The notes under the pieces were generated by a model. The model saw only the letters and a program-made list of their open reading frames with translations, had not been told where the DNA came from and did no database searches. Positions 15,639 through 24,437 of a stretch of DNA of 64,000 nt are shown here, in pieces. The DNA comes from Peterkaempfera bronchialis (lineage in GTDB: Bacteria; Actinomycetota; Actinomycetes; Streptomycetales; Streptomycetaceae). Every line of letters begins with the position of its first letter. Position 1 is the first letter of the stretch. The DNA is taken from assembly GCF_003258605.2 (NCBI RefSeq), contig NZ_CP031264.1:3410001-3474000 (forward strand), given 5' to 3'. A program made the translations under genes and the position numbers.

Positions 15639-16904
15639 TCACCTCAGGACGGTCCAGCGCACGGTTCTGGTCATCCAGCGGTCGCGGAACTCCTCGTCAC
15701 GCACCCGGTCGGTGGTGTCCCGCACCGTCGCGGTGACCGTCACCGGCCGCCCGCCGGGCAGCCCCGGCCCCCGCAGCCCCAGCCCTGCCAGGTCCAGCTG
15801 CGCCAGGTCCAGCCAGGTGCCGTCCGCCGACCCGGGCCGCACCGGGTGCCCGTCCACCTGCCAGCTGATCCGCAGCTGCCGGTCGCCGACCAGCGGCACC
15901 GGCCGCACCCGCAGCAGGGGACGCCCGGAGACCTCCCCGGCGGCCGGCCTGACCCCGTCCAGCGGATCGACCCGCCGGTACAGCGCCTCGATGATCGCCT
16001 CCTGCGACGGCGGGTTGTAGTCGCCGCCGAGCGTCCGCATCACCGAGTCCCGGGTCGGCCGGAAGAGCCCGTTGCCTCCTCGGTACGCCCCCACCACACC
16101 TCCGTCCGGGGACGCCGCGCCCAGCCAGCGCCACCACTTGGTGCGGCCGCGCCGCATGGCCTCCTCGTCATCGGTGGAGAGGTTGGGGTAGCCCGCGTCG
16201 GCCGGGGCGCTGTCGTACTCGTCCCCCAGGTCGCCCAGGGTGTGGCCCATCTCGTGCTGGATGATCCGACTCGCTTCGGGGCTGCCGCCCGACAGCGTGG
16301 TGACCCCCGCGCCGCCCGCACCCCCGTAGCGGGTGGAGTTGGCAATCGCGATCACATAGTGCGGGCCGGGCACCGGCCCGGCCAGCCGCTCGGCCTCGTC
16401 CTCGTCCACACAGAGCAGCCGGGCGGTGCCGTCGCACCAGAAGTGCATCCGCAGCGGCGAGGGCACCGCCCGCGTGGCCGCCCGCTGCTCGCGGATGCCC
16501 GGCACCGGCGAGACGACCTCCACCCGCCTTATGTTGAAGAAGCGCTGGTAGGTGCGGAACGGCTCGATCTGCATCAGCGCCCGCCACGCCTGGTCGGACT
16601 CCTCCCGGAACAGCCCCAGCTGGCCCGCCGTGTAGCCGTCGCCCAGCAGCACCAGGGTGATCCGGTTCCGGGGATCGCCGGTGCGCCGTATGTCGACGCC
16701 GGGCCCGCCGCCCTCCCCCTGGTCGCCCTCGCCGCCCCGGGTCGGCGGCGGCACCAGCCGCCCGGACCCCGGCTCCGGGGACCGCACCGCCGCACCGAAC
16801 GGCCGCAGCGGCTCCGCACCGATCAGCAGCACCGGCAGCGCCACCACCGCCAGCAGGGCCAGCACGGCCCTGGCACGGCCCTGCCGTCCTGCGCTGCCGG
16901 GCAT
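15639..16904 (-). CDS. Secreted M64-family metallopeptidase
   Basis: 421 residues. The ATG at 16904 starts a signal sequence (basic GRQGRARA then VLALLAVVALPVLLIGA). The zinc site is HEMGHTLGDLGDEY near residue 233, matching the HExxH...DEY motif of peptidase M64. The upstream LVLLGDGYTAGQ and HFWCDG motifs are also typical of the family. A C-terminal region from about residue 330 looks like a beta-sandwich accessory domain. It should be an extracellular protease. It is the only gene of its transcript, next to a terminator shared with bkdC's downstream region. Confidence 0.85.
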   Translation of the reverse strand: MPGSAGRQGRARAVLALLAVVALPVLLIGAEPLRPFGAAVRSPEPGSGRLVPPPTRGGEGDQGEGGGPGVDIRRTGDPRNRITLVLLGDGYTAGQLGLFREESDQAWRALMQIEPFRTYQRFFNIRRVEVVSPVPGIREQRAATRAVPSPLRMHFWCDGTARLLCVDEDEAERLAGPVPGPHYVIAIANSTRYGGAGGAGVTTLSGGSPEASRIIQHEMGHTLGDLGDEYDSAPADAGYPNLSTDDEEAMRRGRTKWWRWLGAASPDGGVVGAYRGGNGLFRPTRDSVMRTLGGDYNPPSQEAIIEALYRRVDPLDGVRPAAGEVSGRPLLRVRPVPLVGDRQLRISWQVDGHPVRPGSADGTWLDLAQLDLAGLGLRGPGLPGGRPVTVTATVRDTTDRVRDEEFRDRWMTRTVRWTVLR

Positions 16905-17019
16905 GGGAAACCTCGCTGGCCGGGGGTGATCGACCCGCGAAGTCGTACCCGCCCCGCCGCTCCCGGCCGCCCGCCACGCCGCAAGGTCACCGGAAGAGAG
17001 CAAGGGCCCCGCGCACGGG

Positions 17020-17053
17020 GAAGGGCCCCCGCCGTTGCCGGCGGAGGCCCTTC
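17020..17053. terminator. Terminator hairpin
   Basis: GAAGGGCC with a GC-rich continuation from 17020 pairs with the GGCCCTTC ending at 17053 through the GCCG/CGGC stem; it ends bkdC transcription. Confidence 0.65.
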
Positions 17054-17060
17054 TCGGTCA

Positions 17061-17123
17061 AGCCCAGGCCCGGTTCAGCCCAGGCCCGGTTCAGCCCAGT
17101 CTCGGTTCAGCCCAGTCCCGGTC
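17061..17123. repeat. 16-bp tandem repeat, four units
   Basis: Units at 17061, 17077, 17093 and 17109. The first two are identical (AGCCCAGGCCCGGTTC); the third differs at two positions and the fourth lacks one base. The array starts just past the terminator and runs into the bkdC stop codon. Confidence 0.85.
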
Positions 17124-18567
17124 AGCCCCAGGTGATGAGGCGCTTGGGGCGTTCCAGGATCGCGGCCGTGTCGGCCAGGACCCTGGAGCCCAGCTCGCCG
17201 TCGACCAGGCGGTGGTCGAAGGAGAGGGCCAGCGTGGTGACCTGGCGGGGGACAACCTTGCCCTTGTGGACCCAGGGCAGCTCCCGGACCTGTCCGACGG
17301 CGAGGATGGCGGCCTCGCCGGGGTTGAGGATGGGGGTGCCGGTGTCGACGCCGAAGACGCCGACATTGGTGATGGTGACCGTGCCGCCCTGCATGTCGGC
17401 GGGCGGGGTCCGGCCCTCGCGGGCGGTCTCCACCAGGGACTGGAGGGCGGCGGCCAGCTCGGTGAGCGTCTTGGCGCCGGCGTCCTTGATGTTGGGCACC
17501 AGCAGGCCGCGCGGGGTGGCCGCCGCGATGCCCAGGTTGACCTGCGCCTTGTAGACGATCTCCTGGTTGGGCTCGTCCCAGGCGGCGTTGACCTCCGGGT
17601 GGCGCCGGATGGCGATCAGCAGCGCCTTGGCGACCAGCAGCAGCGGGGAGACCCGGACCGGGCCGAGTTCGCCGGACTCCTTGAGCTTGCGCACCAGCTT
17701 CATGGTGCGGGTCACGTCGACCTGGACGAACTCGGTGACATGCGGGGCGGTGAAGGCCGAGGCCACCATCGCCTGCGCGGTCGCCCGGCGGACGCCCTTG
17801 ACCGGGACCCGGCGGTCGCCGGCGGCCTGGGCGGGCGCCGGCAGCTCGACCGGGGCGGCAGCCGGGACCTCGGCCTGCTGCGGGGGGGCCACGGCGGCGT
17901 GGATGTCGTCCCGGGTGATGGTGCCGTTGGGGCCGGAGGGGGTGACGGCGCGCAGATCGACGCCGAGGTCCTTGGCCAGCTTGCGGACCGGCGGCTTGGC
18001 CAGCGGCCGGGCCGTCTGCTCCGGGGCGGGCACCGCAACCGGCACCGCGGCCGGAACCGCGACCGGCACTGCGACCGGAACCGAGACCCGGGCCGGAGCG
18101 GGGGCCGGAGCCACAGCGGCGGCGGGCGCGGCGGCGGCAGCGGCGACCGGGGCGGTCGGCGCCTTGCGGGGGCGGCGGCGGGCGGTGGCGGTACGCGGGC
18201 CGTAGCCCACCAGCACCTCGCGCCGCTCCGGCTCCTCCTCCGCTGCGGGCTCGGCCGCCGCCGGGGCGGCCTCGGGCGCGGCGGCCGGAGCGGCGGGCGC
18301 GGCCCCGCCGGCGGTGGCCACCGCGATGATCGCGGTGCCCACGTCGACGGTGGTGCCCTCCTCGAAGAAGAGCCGCTGCACCACGCCGTCATAGGGGATC
18401 GGCAGCTCCACGGCGGCCTTGGCGGTCTCGACCTCGCAGACGACCTGGCCGTCGGTGACGGTGTCGCCGGGCTGGACGTACCACTTGAGGATCTCGGCCT
18501 CGGTGAGGCCCTCGCCCACGTCCGGCATCCGGAACTCGCGGACCTGCTGCACATCGGTGGTGGTCAT
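17122..18567 (-). CDS. bkdC: Branched-chain 2-oxoacid dehydrogenase E2 (dihydrolipoyl acyltransferase)
   Basis: 481 residues. Lipoyl domain at 10-85 with the lipoylated Lys in VETAKAAVE. A long Ala/Pro linker (about 90-200), rich in VPVAVP repeats, leads to the peripheral-subunit-binding domain (PVRKLAKDLGVDL near 200) and the catalytic domain from about 260, ending with SFDHRLVDGELG that holds the active-site His. It transfers the branched acyl group to CoA, supplying isobutyryl- and methylbutyryl-CoA for branched fatty acids and polyketides. It follows bkdB by 14 bases. Pyruvate dehydrogenase E2 is the main alternative, but E1 alpha/beta gene organisation favours the BCKDH assignment. Confidence 0.88.
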   Translation of the reverse strand: MTTTDVQQVREFRMPDVGEGLTEAEILKWYVQPGDTVTDGQVVCEVETAKAAVELPIPYDGVVQRLFFEEGTTVDVGTAIIAVATAGGAAPAAPAAAPEAAPAAAEPAAEEEPERREVLVGYGPRTATARRRPRKAPTAPVAAAAAAPAAAVAPAPAPARVSVPVAVPVAVPAAVPVAVPAPEQTARPLAKPPVRKLAKDLGVDLRAVTPSGPNGTITRDDIHAAVAPPQQAEVPAAAPVELPAPAQAAGDRRVPVKGVRRATAQAMVASAFTAPHVTEFVQVDVTRTMKLVRKLKESGELGPVRVSPLLLVAKALLIAIRRHPEVNAAWDEPNQEIVYKAQVNLGIAAATPRGLLVPNIKDAGAKTLTELAAALQSLVETAREGRTPPADMQGGTVTITNVGVFGVDTGTPILNPGEAAILAVGQVRELPWVHKGKVVPRQVTTLALSFDHRLVDGELGSRVLADTAAILERPKRLITWG

Positions 18568-18581
18568 CGGTCTCCTCCGGC

Positions 18582-19562
18582 TCAGAAGGCCATGGCGCGG
18601 TCGACGGCGTCGAGCACGCGGTCCAGGTCCGGCAGGAAGGTCTCCTCCACCCGCGACGGCGGGTACGGCGCGAAGTAGCCGCCGACGCGCAGCACGGGCG
18701 CCTCCAGGGAGTAGAAGCAGCGCTCGGTGATCCGCGCGGCCAGCTCGGCGCCCATGCCCAGGAAGACCGGTGCCTCGTGGACCACCACGGCGCGGCCGGT
18801 GCGCTGCACCGAGGCGGCGAGGGTGTCGAAGTCGACCGGGGAGAGCGAGCGCAGGTCCACGACCTCCAGGCTACGGCCGTCCTCCTCGGCCGCCGCGGCG
18901 GCGTCCAGGCAGACCTTGACCATCGGCCCGTAGGCGATCAGCGTGGCGTCCCGGCCGGGGCGGACCACCCGGGCCTCGTGCAGCCGGGACGGGGCACCGG
19001 CGGCGTTCGGGTCCAGCTCGGCCTTGTCCCAGTAGCGACGCTTGGGCTCCAGGAAGACCACCGGGTCGTCGCAGGCGATGGACTGCCGCAGCATCCAGTA
19101 GGCGTCGACCGGGTTGGAGGGGGTGACCACCTTGAGGCCCGCGGTGTGGGCGAAGTACGCCTCGTGGGACTCGCTGTGGTGCTCGACCGCGCCGATGCCG
19201 CCCGCGTACGGGATGCGGATGGTGATCGGCAGCTTGACGTGGCCGAGCGCCCGGGCGTGCATCTTGGCCAGCTGGGAGACGATCTGGTCGAAGGCCGGGT
19301 AGACGAAGCCGTCGAACTGGATCTCCACGACCGGCCGGTAGCCGCGCAGCGCGAGGCCGATGGCGGTGCCGACGATGCCGGACTCGGCGAGCGGGGTGTC
19401 GATCACCCGGTCCTCGCCGAAGTCCTTGTGGAGGCCGTCGGTGACCCGGAAGACACCGCCGAGCTTGCCGACGTCCTCGCCCATGACCAGCGTCCTGGGG
19501 TTGGCCTCCAGCTCCTTGCGCAGGGCCTCGCCCAGCGCCTTGACCATGGTGAAGCTGCTCAT
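18582..19562 (-). CDS. bkdB: Branched-chain 2-oxoacid dehydrogenase E1 beta subunit
   Basis: 326 residues, full length. It starts MSSFTMVKALGEALRKEL and contains the GEDVGKLGGVFRVTDGL loop, DTPLAESGIVGTAIG, EIQFDGFVYPAFDQIVSQ and HHSESHEAYF, the conserved E1 beta core that binds the thiamine diphosphate pyrimidine and the K+ site. The start overlaps the bkdA stop by one base (TGATG), so the subunits are made in a fixed ratio. It works as an alpha2beta2 E1 with BkdA. Confidence 0.93.
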   Translation of the reverse strand: MSSFTMVKALGEALRKELEANPRTLVMGEDVGKLGGVFRVTDGLHKDFGEDRVIDTPLAESGIVGTAIGLALRGYRPVVEIQFDGFVYPAFDQIVSQLAKMHARALGHVKLPITIRIPYAGGIGAVEHHSESHEAYFAHTAGLKVVTPSNPVDAYWMLRQSIACDDPVVFLEPKRRYWDKAELDPNAAGAPSRLHEARVVRPGRDATLIAYGPMVKVCLDAAAAAEEDGRSLEVVDLRSLSPVDFDTLAASVQRTGRAVVVHEAPVFLGMGAELAARITERCFYSLEAPVLRVGGYFAPYPPSRVEETFLPDLDRVLDAVDRAMAF

Positions 19563-20728
19563 CAGCGGGCCTCCCCGCCCTCGAAGGAGGCCGCGTACGC
19601 CTCGTACTGGGCACGCTCCTCGTCGACCAGCGCGTGGCCGTCGGCGTAGACATTCTCGAAGATCGCCGAGGGGGACGGGTCCGGCATGGTCCGTACGCCC
19701 TCGCGGACCCGGCGGGCCAGCTGCTCGCTCTCCGCCTCGACGGAGTCCAGGAAGTCCTGGTCGGCCCAGCCCTGGCGGGCCAGGTGCGCCTTGACCCGCT
19801 CGATGGGGTCCTTGAGCTTCCAGGACTCCAGCTCCTCGGCCAGCCGGTAGCGGCTGGGGTCGTCGGAGGTGGTGTGGGCGCCCATGCGGTAGGTGAACGC
19901 CTCGATGAGCACCGGTCCGTTGCCGCTGCGGGCGTGGTCCAGCGCCCAGCGGGTGACCGCGAGGCAGGCCAGCACGTCGTTGCCGTCGACGCGGATGCCG
20001 GGGAAGCCGAAGCCGGAGGCGCGGCGGTAGAGGGGGACCCGGGTCTGCTTCTCGGTGGGCTCGGAGATCGCCCACTGGTTGTTCTGGCAGAAGAAGACCA
20101 CGGGGGCGTTGTAGACCGAGGCGAAGGTGAACGCCTCGTTGACGTCGCCCTGGCTGGAGGCGCCGTCGCCGAAGTAGGCGATCACCGCGTCGTCCGCGCC
20201 GTCCTTGGTGATGCCCATGGCGTAGCCGGTCGCGTGCAGCGCCTGCGAGCCGATCACGATGGTGTAGAGGTGGAAGTTCTTCTCGTTGGGGTCCCAGCCG
20301 CCGTGGTTCACGCCGCGGAACATGCCCAGCAGGTTGAGCGGGTCCACGCCCTTGCACCAGGCGACGCCGTGCTCGCGGTAGGTGGGGAAGGCGTAGTCGC
20401 CGGGCCGCATGGCCCGTCCGGAGCCGACCTGGGCGGCCTCCTGGCCGAGCAGCGAGGCCCAGAGGCCCAGCTCGCCCTGGCGTTGCAGGGCGGTGGCCTC
20501 CGCGTCGAAGCGGCGCACCAGGACGAGGTCGCGGTAGATCGCGCGCAGCTCCTCCGGTGTGGTCTCCAGGGAGAAGCCGGGGTGCTCGATCCGCTCGCCC
20601 TCAGGGGTCAGCAGCTGGACGAGCTCGGGCTCCGGCGGCGACGCGATGGGGCCGGAGCGGGAGGGCCCCCGCTTCCTGCGGGTTCCGGGGGCCTTCTTGG
20701 GCACTCCCGCCGTGCTGTCGACGGTCAC
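19562..20728 (-). CDS. bkdA: Branched-chain 2-oxoacid dehydrogenase E1 alpha subunit
   Basis: 388 residues from a GTG at 20728, five bases after GAGGAG. The thiamine-diphosphate motif runs from GDGASSQGDVNEA to FCQNN (about 195-226). The phosphorylation-loop region YRMGAHTTSDDPSRYR follows. It decarboxylates 2-oxoisovalerate and related acids and passes the acyl unit to E2. The 40-residue N-terminal tail rich in Lys, Arg and Pro is disordered. First gene of bkdABC; the promoter must lie in 20729-21182. Confidence 0.92.
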   Translation of the reverse strand: MTVDSTAGVPKKAPGTRRKRGPSRSGPIASPPEPELVQLLTPEGERIEHPGFSLETTPEELRAIYRDLVLVRRFDAEATALQRQGELGLWASLLGQEAAQVGSGRAMRPGDYAFPTYREHGVAWCKGVDPLNLLGMFRGVNHGGWDPNEKNFHLYTIVIGSQALHATGYAMGITKDGADDAVIAYFGDGASSQGDVNEAFTFASVYNAPVVFFCQNNQWAISEPTEKQTRVPLYRRASGFGFPGIRVDGNDVLACLAVTRWALDHARSGNGPVLIEAFTYRMGAHTTSDDPSRYRLAEELESWKLKDPIERVKAHLARQGWADQDFLDSVEAESEQLARRVREGVRTMPDPSPSAIFENVYADGHALVDEERAQYEAYAASFEGGEAR

Positions 20729-21182
20729 GTTCACTCCTCGGTCTGTCCGGCCTCCGGGGTCGCCGGCAACCGGTCCGACATCCTCCCGTTCGGCCGCCTC
20801 CTTCGGCGGGCCTCCTCGCAGGTTCCGCGCGGGGTGTGCGCGCAAGTGCGAAGCGGGTGGCGGTCTGCGCCCCCGGGGGCGACCCGCAGAGAACGTTACC
20901 CAGCGGAAGCGTGAAGTGCGCTTGAGCTTGGACGTCCTAGTTGTTCTGCGGTGCCCGTCGGTGCACGAGCGCACGGTATCCGGCGCCACCGGGTCGGCGT
21001 AAGGGGTCCAGCGAGGAACTTCGGCCGTTCTGCCGCACGGTCGGGAGGAGCGGGGCAAGGCGAAGTGGACATGCCATTGAGGCCGGGCCATGCCCTACCG
21101 GCCGGTACCGGAAGCCGGCAGGGGATGGTGACGTTTCATCAGGCTGCGCCGCCACATCCGTCACAGCAGTACCATCAGTCAC
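20729..21182. promoter_or_regulatory. Divergent promoter region bkdA / phosphotransferase
   Basis: 454 bases without a supported gene, upstream of both bkdA (minus) and the phosphotransferase (plus). A short inverted repeat, CGGTCA and TGACCG with a 6-base spacer, lies at 21191-21208 just inside the phosphotransferase gene and may be an operator. No clear -10/-35 pair could be fixed. Confidence 0.4.
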
Positions 21183-22250
21183 GTGATCAACGGTCAGAAC
21201 ATTGACCGCCGCAACCGGACGGGCCGCATTCCCCGGCCCGCCCCGCCCGCCGACGACGCCGCCGGGGCCCTGCTGCGGCGCTACGACGCCGGCGAGCCGA
21301 TAGGGGTCTCCCCCGTGGCGGAAGGTCTGCTCAACCACGGCTACCGGGTCCTGACCACCGCCGGCACCTACTTCCTCAAGTGCTACATCGACGGCACCAC
21401 CGCGGCCCCGGCCGCCATCGCCGCCCAGCACCGGGCCACCGCCGCCCTGCACGCCCTCGGCCTGCCCACCGCACCCCCGGTGGCCGCCCGGGACGGCCGT
21501 ACGGTGGCGGCGTTCGCCGGACGCCGCTACGCCCTCTTCCCCTGGATCGAGGGCGGACACCGGGCCGGCCATGAACTCAGCCAGGACCAGTGCGCCGAGC
21601 TGGGCACCCTGCTCGGCCTGGTCCACCTGGCCCTCGCCCGGGTCCACCCGCCGGTGCTCCAGCCCCTGGTGCAGCCGACCGCCGACCCGGTACAGACCGA
21701 GGAGCTGATCGAGGAGCTGCTGGCGCTGGCCGCCGCGCACCGCCCGCACGACGACCTGGACGAGCTGGCCCGGCAGCGCCTGCTGGAGCGGCGCGGCCTG
21801 CTCGCCGCGTACGGGCACCGCCGGCCGCGCCCCGAGGCGGCCCCGCCGACCGGCTGGGTGCACGGCGACTTCCACCCGCTGAACCTGCTCTACCGGGGCC
21901 CGGACCCGGTGGCCATCCTCGACTGGGACCGGCTGGGCCTCAAGCCCCGCGCCGAGGAGGCCGTACGCGGCGCCACGCTCTTCTTCCACCACCCGCTGAC
22001 CGGGGCGCTGGACCTGGTCCGGGTGCGGCGCTTCTCCCAGGCGTACCGGGCGGCGGGTGCGGCCACCGCCGAGGAGATGGCCGCCGCGGTGCACCGGGTG
22101 TGGTGGGAACGGCTGAACGACTTCTGGATGCTCCAGTGGCGCTACCAGCGCGGCGACCACCGGGCCGACCCGCTCTTCCCGGCGGCGGCGGCGCAGATCG
22201 TCTGGTGGTGCGAGGAGTACGAGCAGGTGCTGGACGCGTACACCAACTGA
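21183..22250 (+). CDS. Phosphotransferase enzyme family (APH/homoserine kinase-like)
   Basis: 355 residues from GTG. The catalytic loop WVHGDFHPLNLLY (near 232-244) and metal-binding AILDWDRLG (near 252) identify the APH fold, with an N-lobe strand YFLKCYIDG holding the ATP-binding Lys. The family phosphorylates hydroxyls of small molecules such as homoserine, choline or aminoglycosides. Similar genes are found beside bkd and Ser/Thr kinase genes in other streptomycetes, so this is likely a core function rather than resistance. Confidence 0.82.
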   Translation: MINGQNIDRRNRTGRIPRPAPPADDAAGALLRRYDAGEPIGVSPVAEGLLNHGYRVLTTAGTYFLKCYIDGTTAAPAAIAAQHRATAALHALGLPTAPPVAARDGRTVAAFAGRRYALFPWIEGGHRAGHELSQDQCAELGTLLGLVHLALARVHPPVLQPLVQPTADPVQTEELIEELLALAAAHRPHDDLDELARQRLLERRGLLAAYGHRRPRPEAAPPTGWVHGDFHPLNLLYRGPDPVAILDWDRLGLKPRAEEAVRGATLFFHHPLTGALDLVRVRRFSQAYRAAGAATAEEMAAAVHRVWWERLNDFWMLQWRYQRGDHRADPLFPAAAAQIVWWCEEYEQVLDAYTN

Positions 22251-22276
22251 CGTACACCACTGACGTACACCAACTG
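22237..22276 (+). repeat. Triplicated 13-14 bp segment at the phosphotransferase stop
   Basis: CGTACACCAACTGA occurs at the stop codon, then as CGTACACCACTGA, then again as CGTACACCAACTG. The first copy encodes the last residues and the stop; the others give in-phase or near-phase extra TGA codons. It looks like replication slippage. Confidence 0.75.
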
Positions 22277-22383
22277 CGCCGACCGAGGCGGGGTCGCACC
22301 GGGTGGGGACGGCCGGACACCGGCCCGGCAGGGGTCGGCCCCCGGCCCGGCGGGTGCCGGGGCGGGGGCCGGAGGGTGGAGCC

Positions 22384-24230
22384 TCAGGACGTGGTGCCGT
22401 CGCCCCCGTTCTCGCCGCCCCCGGCGACGACGCCGCCGGGGGCGGGCTGGCTCGGGTTGCCGCTGGCCGGGCCGCCGTCGGAGCCACCGTCGCCGCCGCC
22501 GTCGGTGGTGCCACCGGTCGCCCCGCCGCCCGGCTCGGTGGGAGCCGTCGACGGCTCGGTGGTGGCGGGCGGCTTGGAGGTGGGCGGCTGCGAGGTGGGC
22601 GGCTGCGACGTCGGCGGCTCGGACGTCGGCGACTCCGAGACGGACGGCTGGGGATTGGGTACGCCCCCGCCGGTGCCGTACGGCGTCTCGCCGCTCCCGC
22701 TCGGAAGCTCCGGGTCGTCGCTCGGCGTCGAGGAGTCGCCGGGCACGCTCTCACCCGTCACCGAGGGCGACGGCGAGCCGGTGTCCGGGGGCGTGGCGCC
22801 CTTGGTGCCGCCGTGCGAGCTGAGTATGGCGGCGACCACCGCCACCGCAGCCGCCGCAGCCAGCGCCAGCGCCATCAGCGGCCCGCGCCGACGGGGCGGC
22901 GGCTCATCGCCGCCACCGCCGGGTCCGCCCGCTCCCGGGCCGCCGCCGTATCCGCCCCCGGGGTGTCATACGGCTGGTACGCGGGGCCCAGCGCCGTCCG
23001 GGCGGTGCCCATCGGCGGGGTACCGGCGGGGTTGAACTGCTCGGTCATCGCGTCGGAGCCGGTCGGCGGGGTGCCGCCGGGGTGACCGGACCCTGCGGCC
23101 GCCAGTCCGGCGGCTGCGGCGGCGGCAGCGGCGGAACCCGCCGTGTAGCCGGTGCCGGGGTCGCCGTGCATCTGCCGCAGCACCTGCTGGACATGGGCGC
23201 GGAACTCGTCGGCGGTCTGGAAGCGGTCGTCCGGGTCCTTGGCAAGCGACCGCAGAACCAGCCCGTCCAGCTGCGGCGGCACCCGGTGGTTGGCCTGCGA
23301 CGGCGGCACCGGGTTGTCCTGCACATGCTGGTACACCACGGAGAGCGGGGTGTCACCGGTGAACGGCGGCCGCAGGGTGAGCAGCTCATAGAGCATGCAC
23401 CCGGTGGCGTACAGGTCGGAGCGGTGGTCGACGGCCTTGCCGAGCGCCTGCTCCGGGGAGAGGTACTGCGGCGTGCCCATCACCATGCCGGTCTGGGTCA
23501 TGGTGCTGGCGGCGCCGGTGAGCGCCCGGGCGATGCCGAAGTCCATCACCTTCACCGCGCCGGCGGTGGTGATGATGACATTGGCGGGCTTGATGTCACG
23601 GTGCACGATGCCGTGCCGGTGGCTGTAGCCCAGCGCCTCCAGCACCCCCGCGATGATGATCAGCGCCTGGTCGACCGGCGGCGCCTCCTCGTCCACCAGC
23701 AGGTCGCGGACGGTGCGGCCCTCCACCAGCTCCATGACGATGTACGGCATGGAGTCGCCGCTGGGCAGCGCCTCCTCGCCGGTGTCGTACACCGCCACCA
23801 CCGCGTGGTGGTTGAGCGAGGCCACCGAGTGCGCCTCGCGCGTGAACCGCAGCCGGGCCACGTCGTCCTGCGCCAGCTCGGTACGGAGCAGCTTCACCGC
23901 GACCGTGCGGCCGAGCCGCAGGTCCTGCGCGCCGAAGACCTCCGCCATACCGCCCCGGCCGAGCCGCCGGGTGAGGTGGTAGCGCCCCTCGCCGACGGTT
24001 CCGAAGTCGCCGTCGGTGCCCTGGCCCGGGGTGCCGGGGGCACCGAAGCCGGAGCGGCCCGGCCCACCGGTGCCGTGCCCGGCAGCGGGTGTGTGGGGAG
24101 TGTCCGACATGCCGGCCGCCGTACGGCCGCCGTGGGACACGGCGTCCTGCTCTTCCGGGGCGGCATACGGTGGCTGCGCACGGGTGGTGTCGCGGCCGTC
24201 GCCGTCTCCCGTGTGCGGGGTCTCTGCCAT
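22384..24230 (-). pseudogene. Ser/Thr protein kinase with membrane segment, frameshifted before the transmembrane region
   Basis: The kinase part (24230-22875) has a complete catalytic domain at about 80-345: GRGGMAEVF loop, VAVKLL Lys, HRDIKPANV, DFGIAR and YLSPEQ. After a Pro/Gly linker it ends in frame at 22875. The following stretch (22875-22384) in another frame reads MALALAAAAAVAVVAAIL, a transmembrane helix, then a Ser/Pro/Thr-rich outer domain with PPTSQ repeats. Reading the second frame upstream gives a natural linker (GGGYGGGPGAGGPGGGG then PPPRRRGP). One extra G in the C5G4 run at 22955-22963 would join both into a usual 617-residue PknB-type membrane kinase. It is either a real frameshift or a sequencing error; I mark it broken as given. 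The start ATG at 24230 follows GAGGAG. Confidence 0.7.
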
Positions 24231-24437
24231 CACTCCTCGCCGTCCGTCGTCGGCCTGAATTCGATCACGCTCTCGTCTCAGTCTCGGGTCCGCCGGGGCC
24301 GGCAGCCGGGTCGGTCCCTCCTGCCCGTACCGGGCGGGGAGGGCGGATTCCTGCTGTGCACGCTACCGCCTTCGCGAAGCGTCTGTGACGGCTGAACCCC
24401 TCGTGGGGCGCCTACCCGGACACCACAGGGCGCGCGC

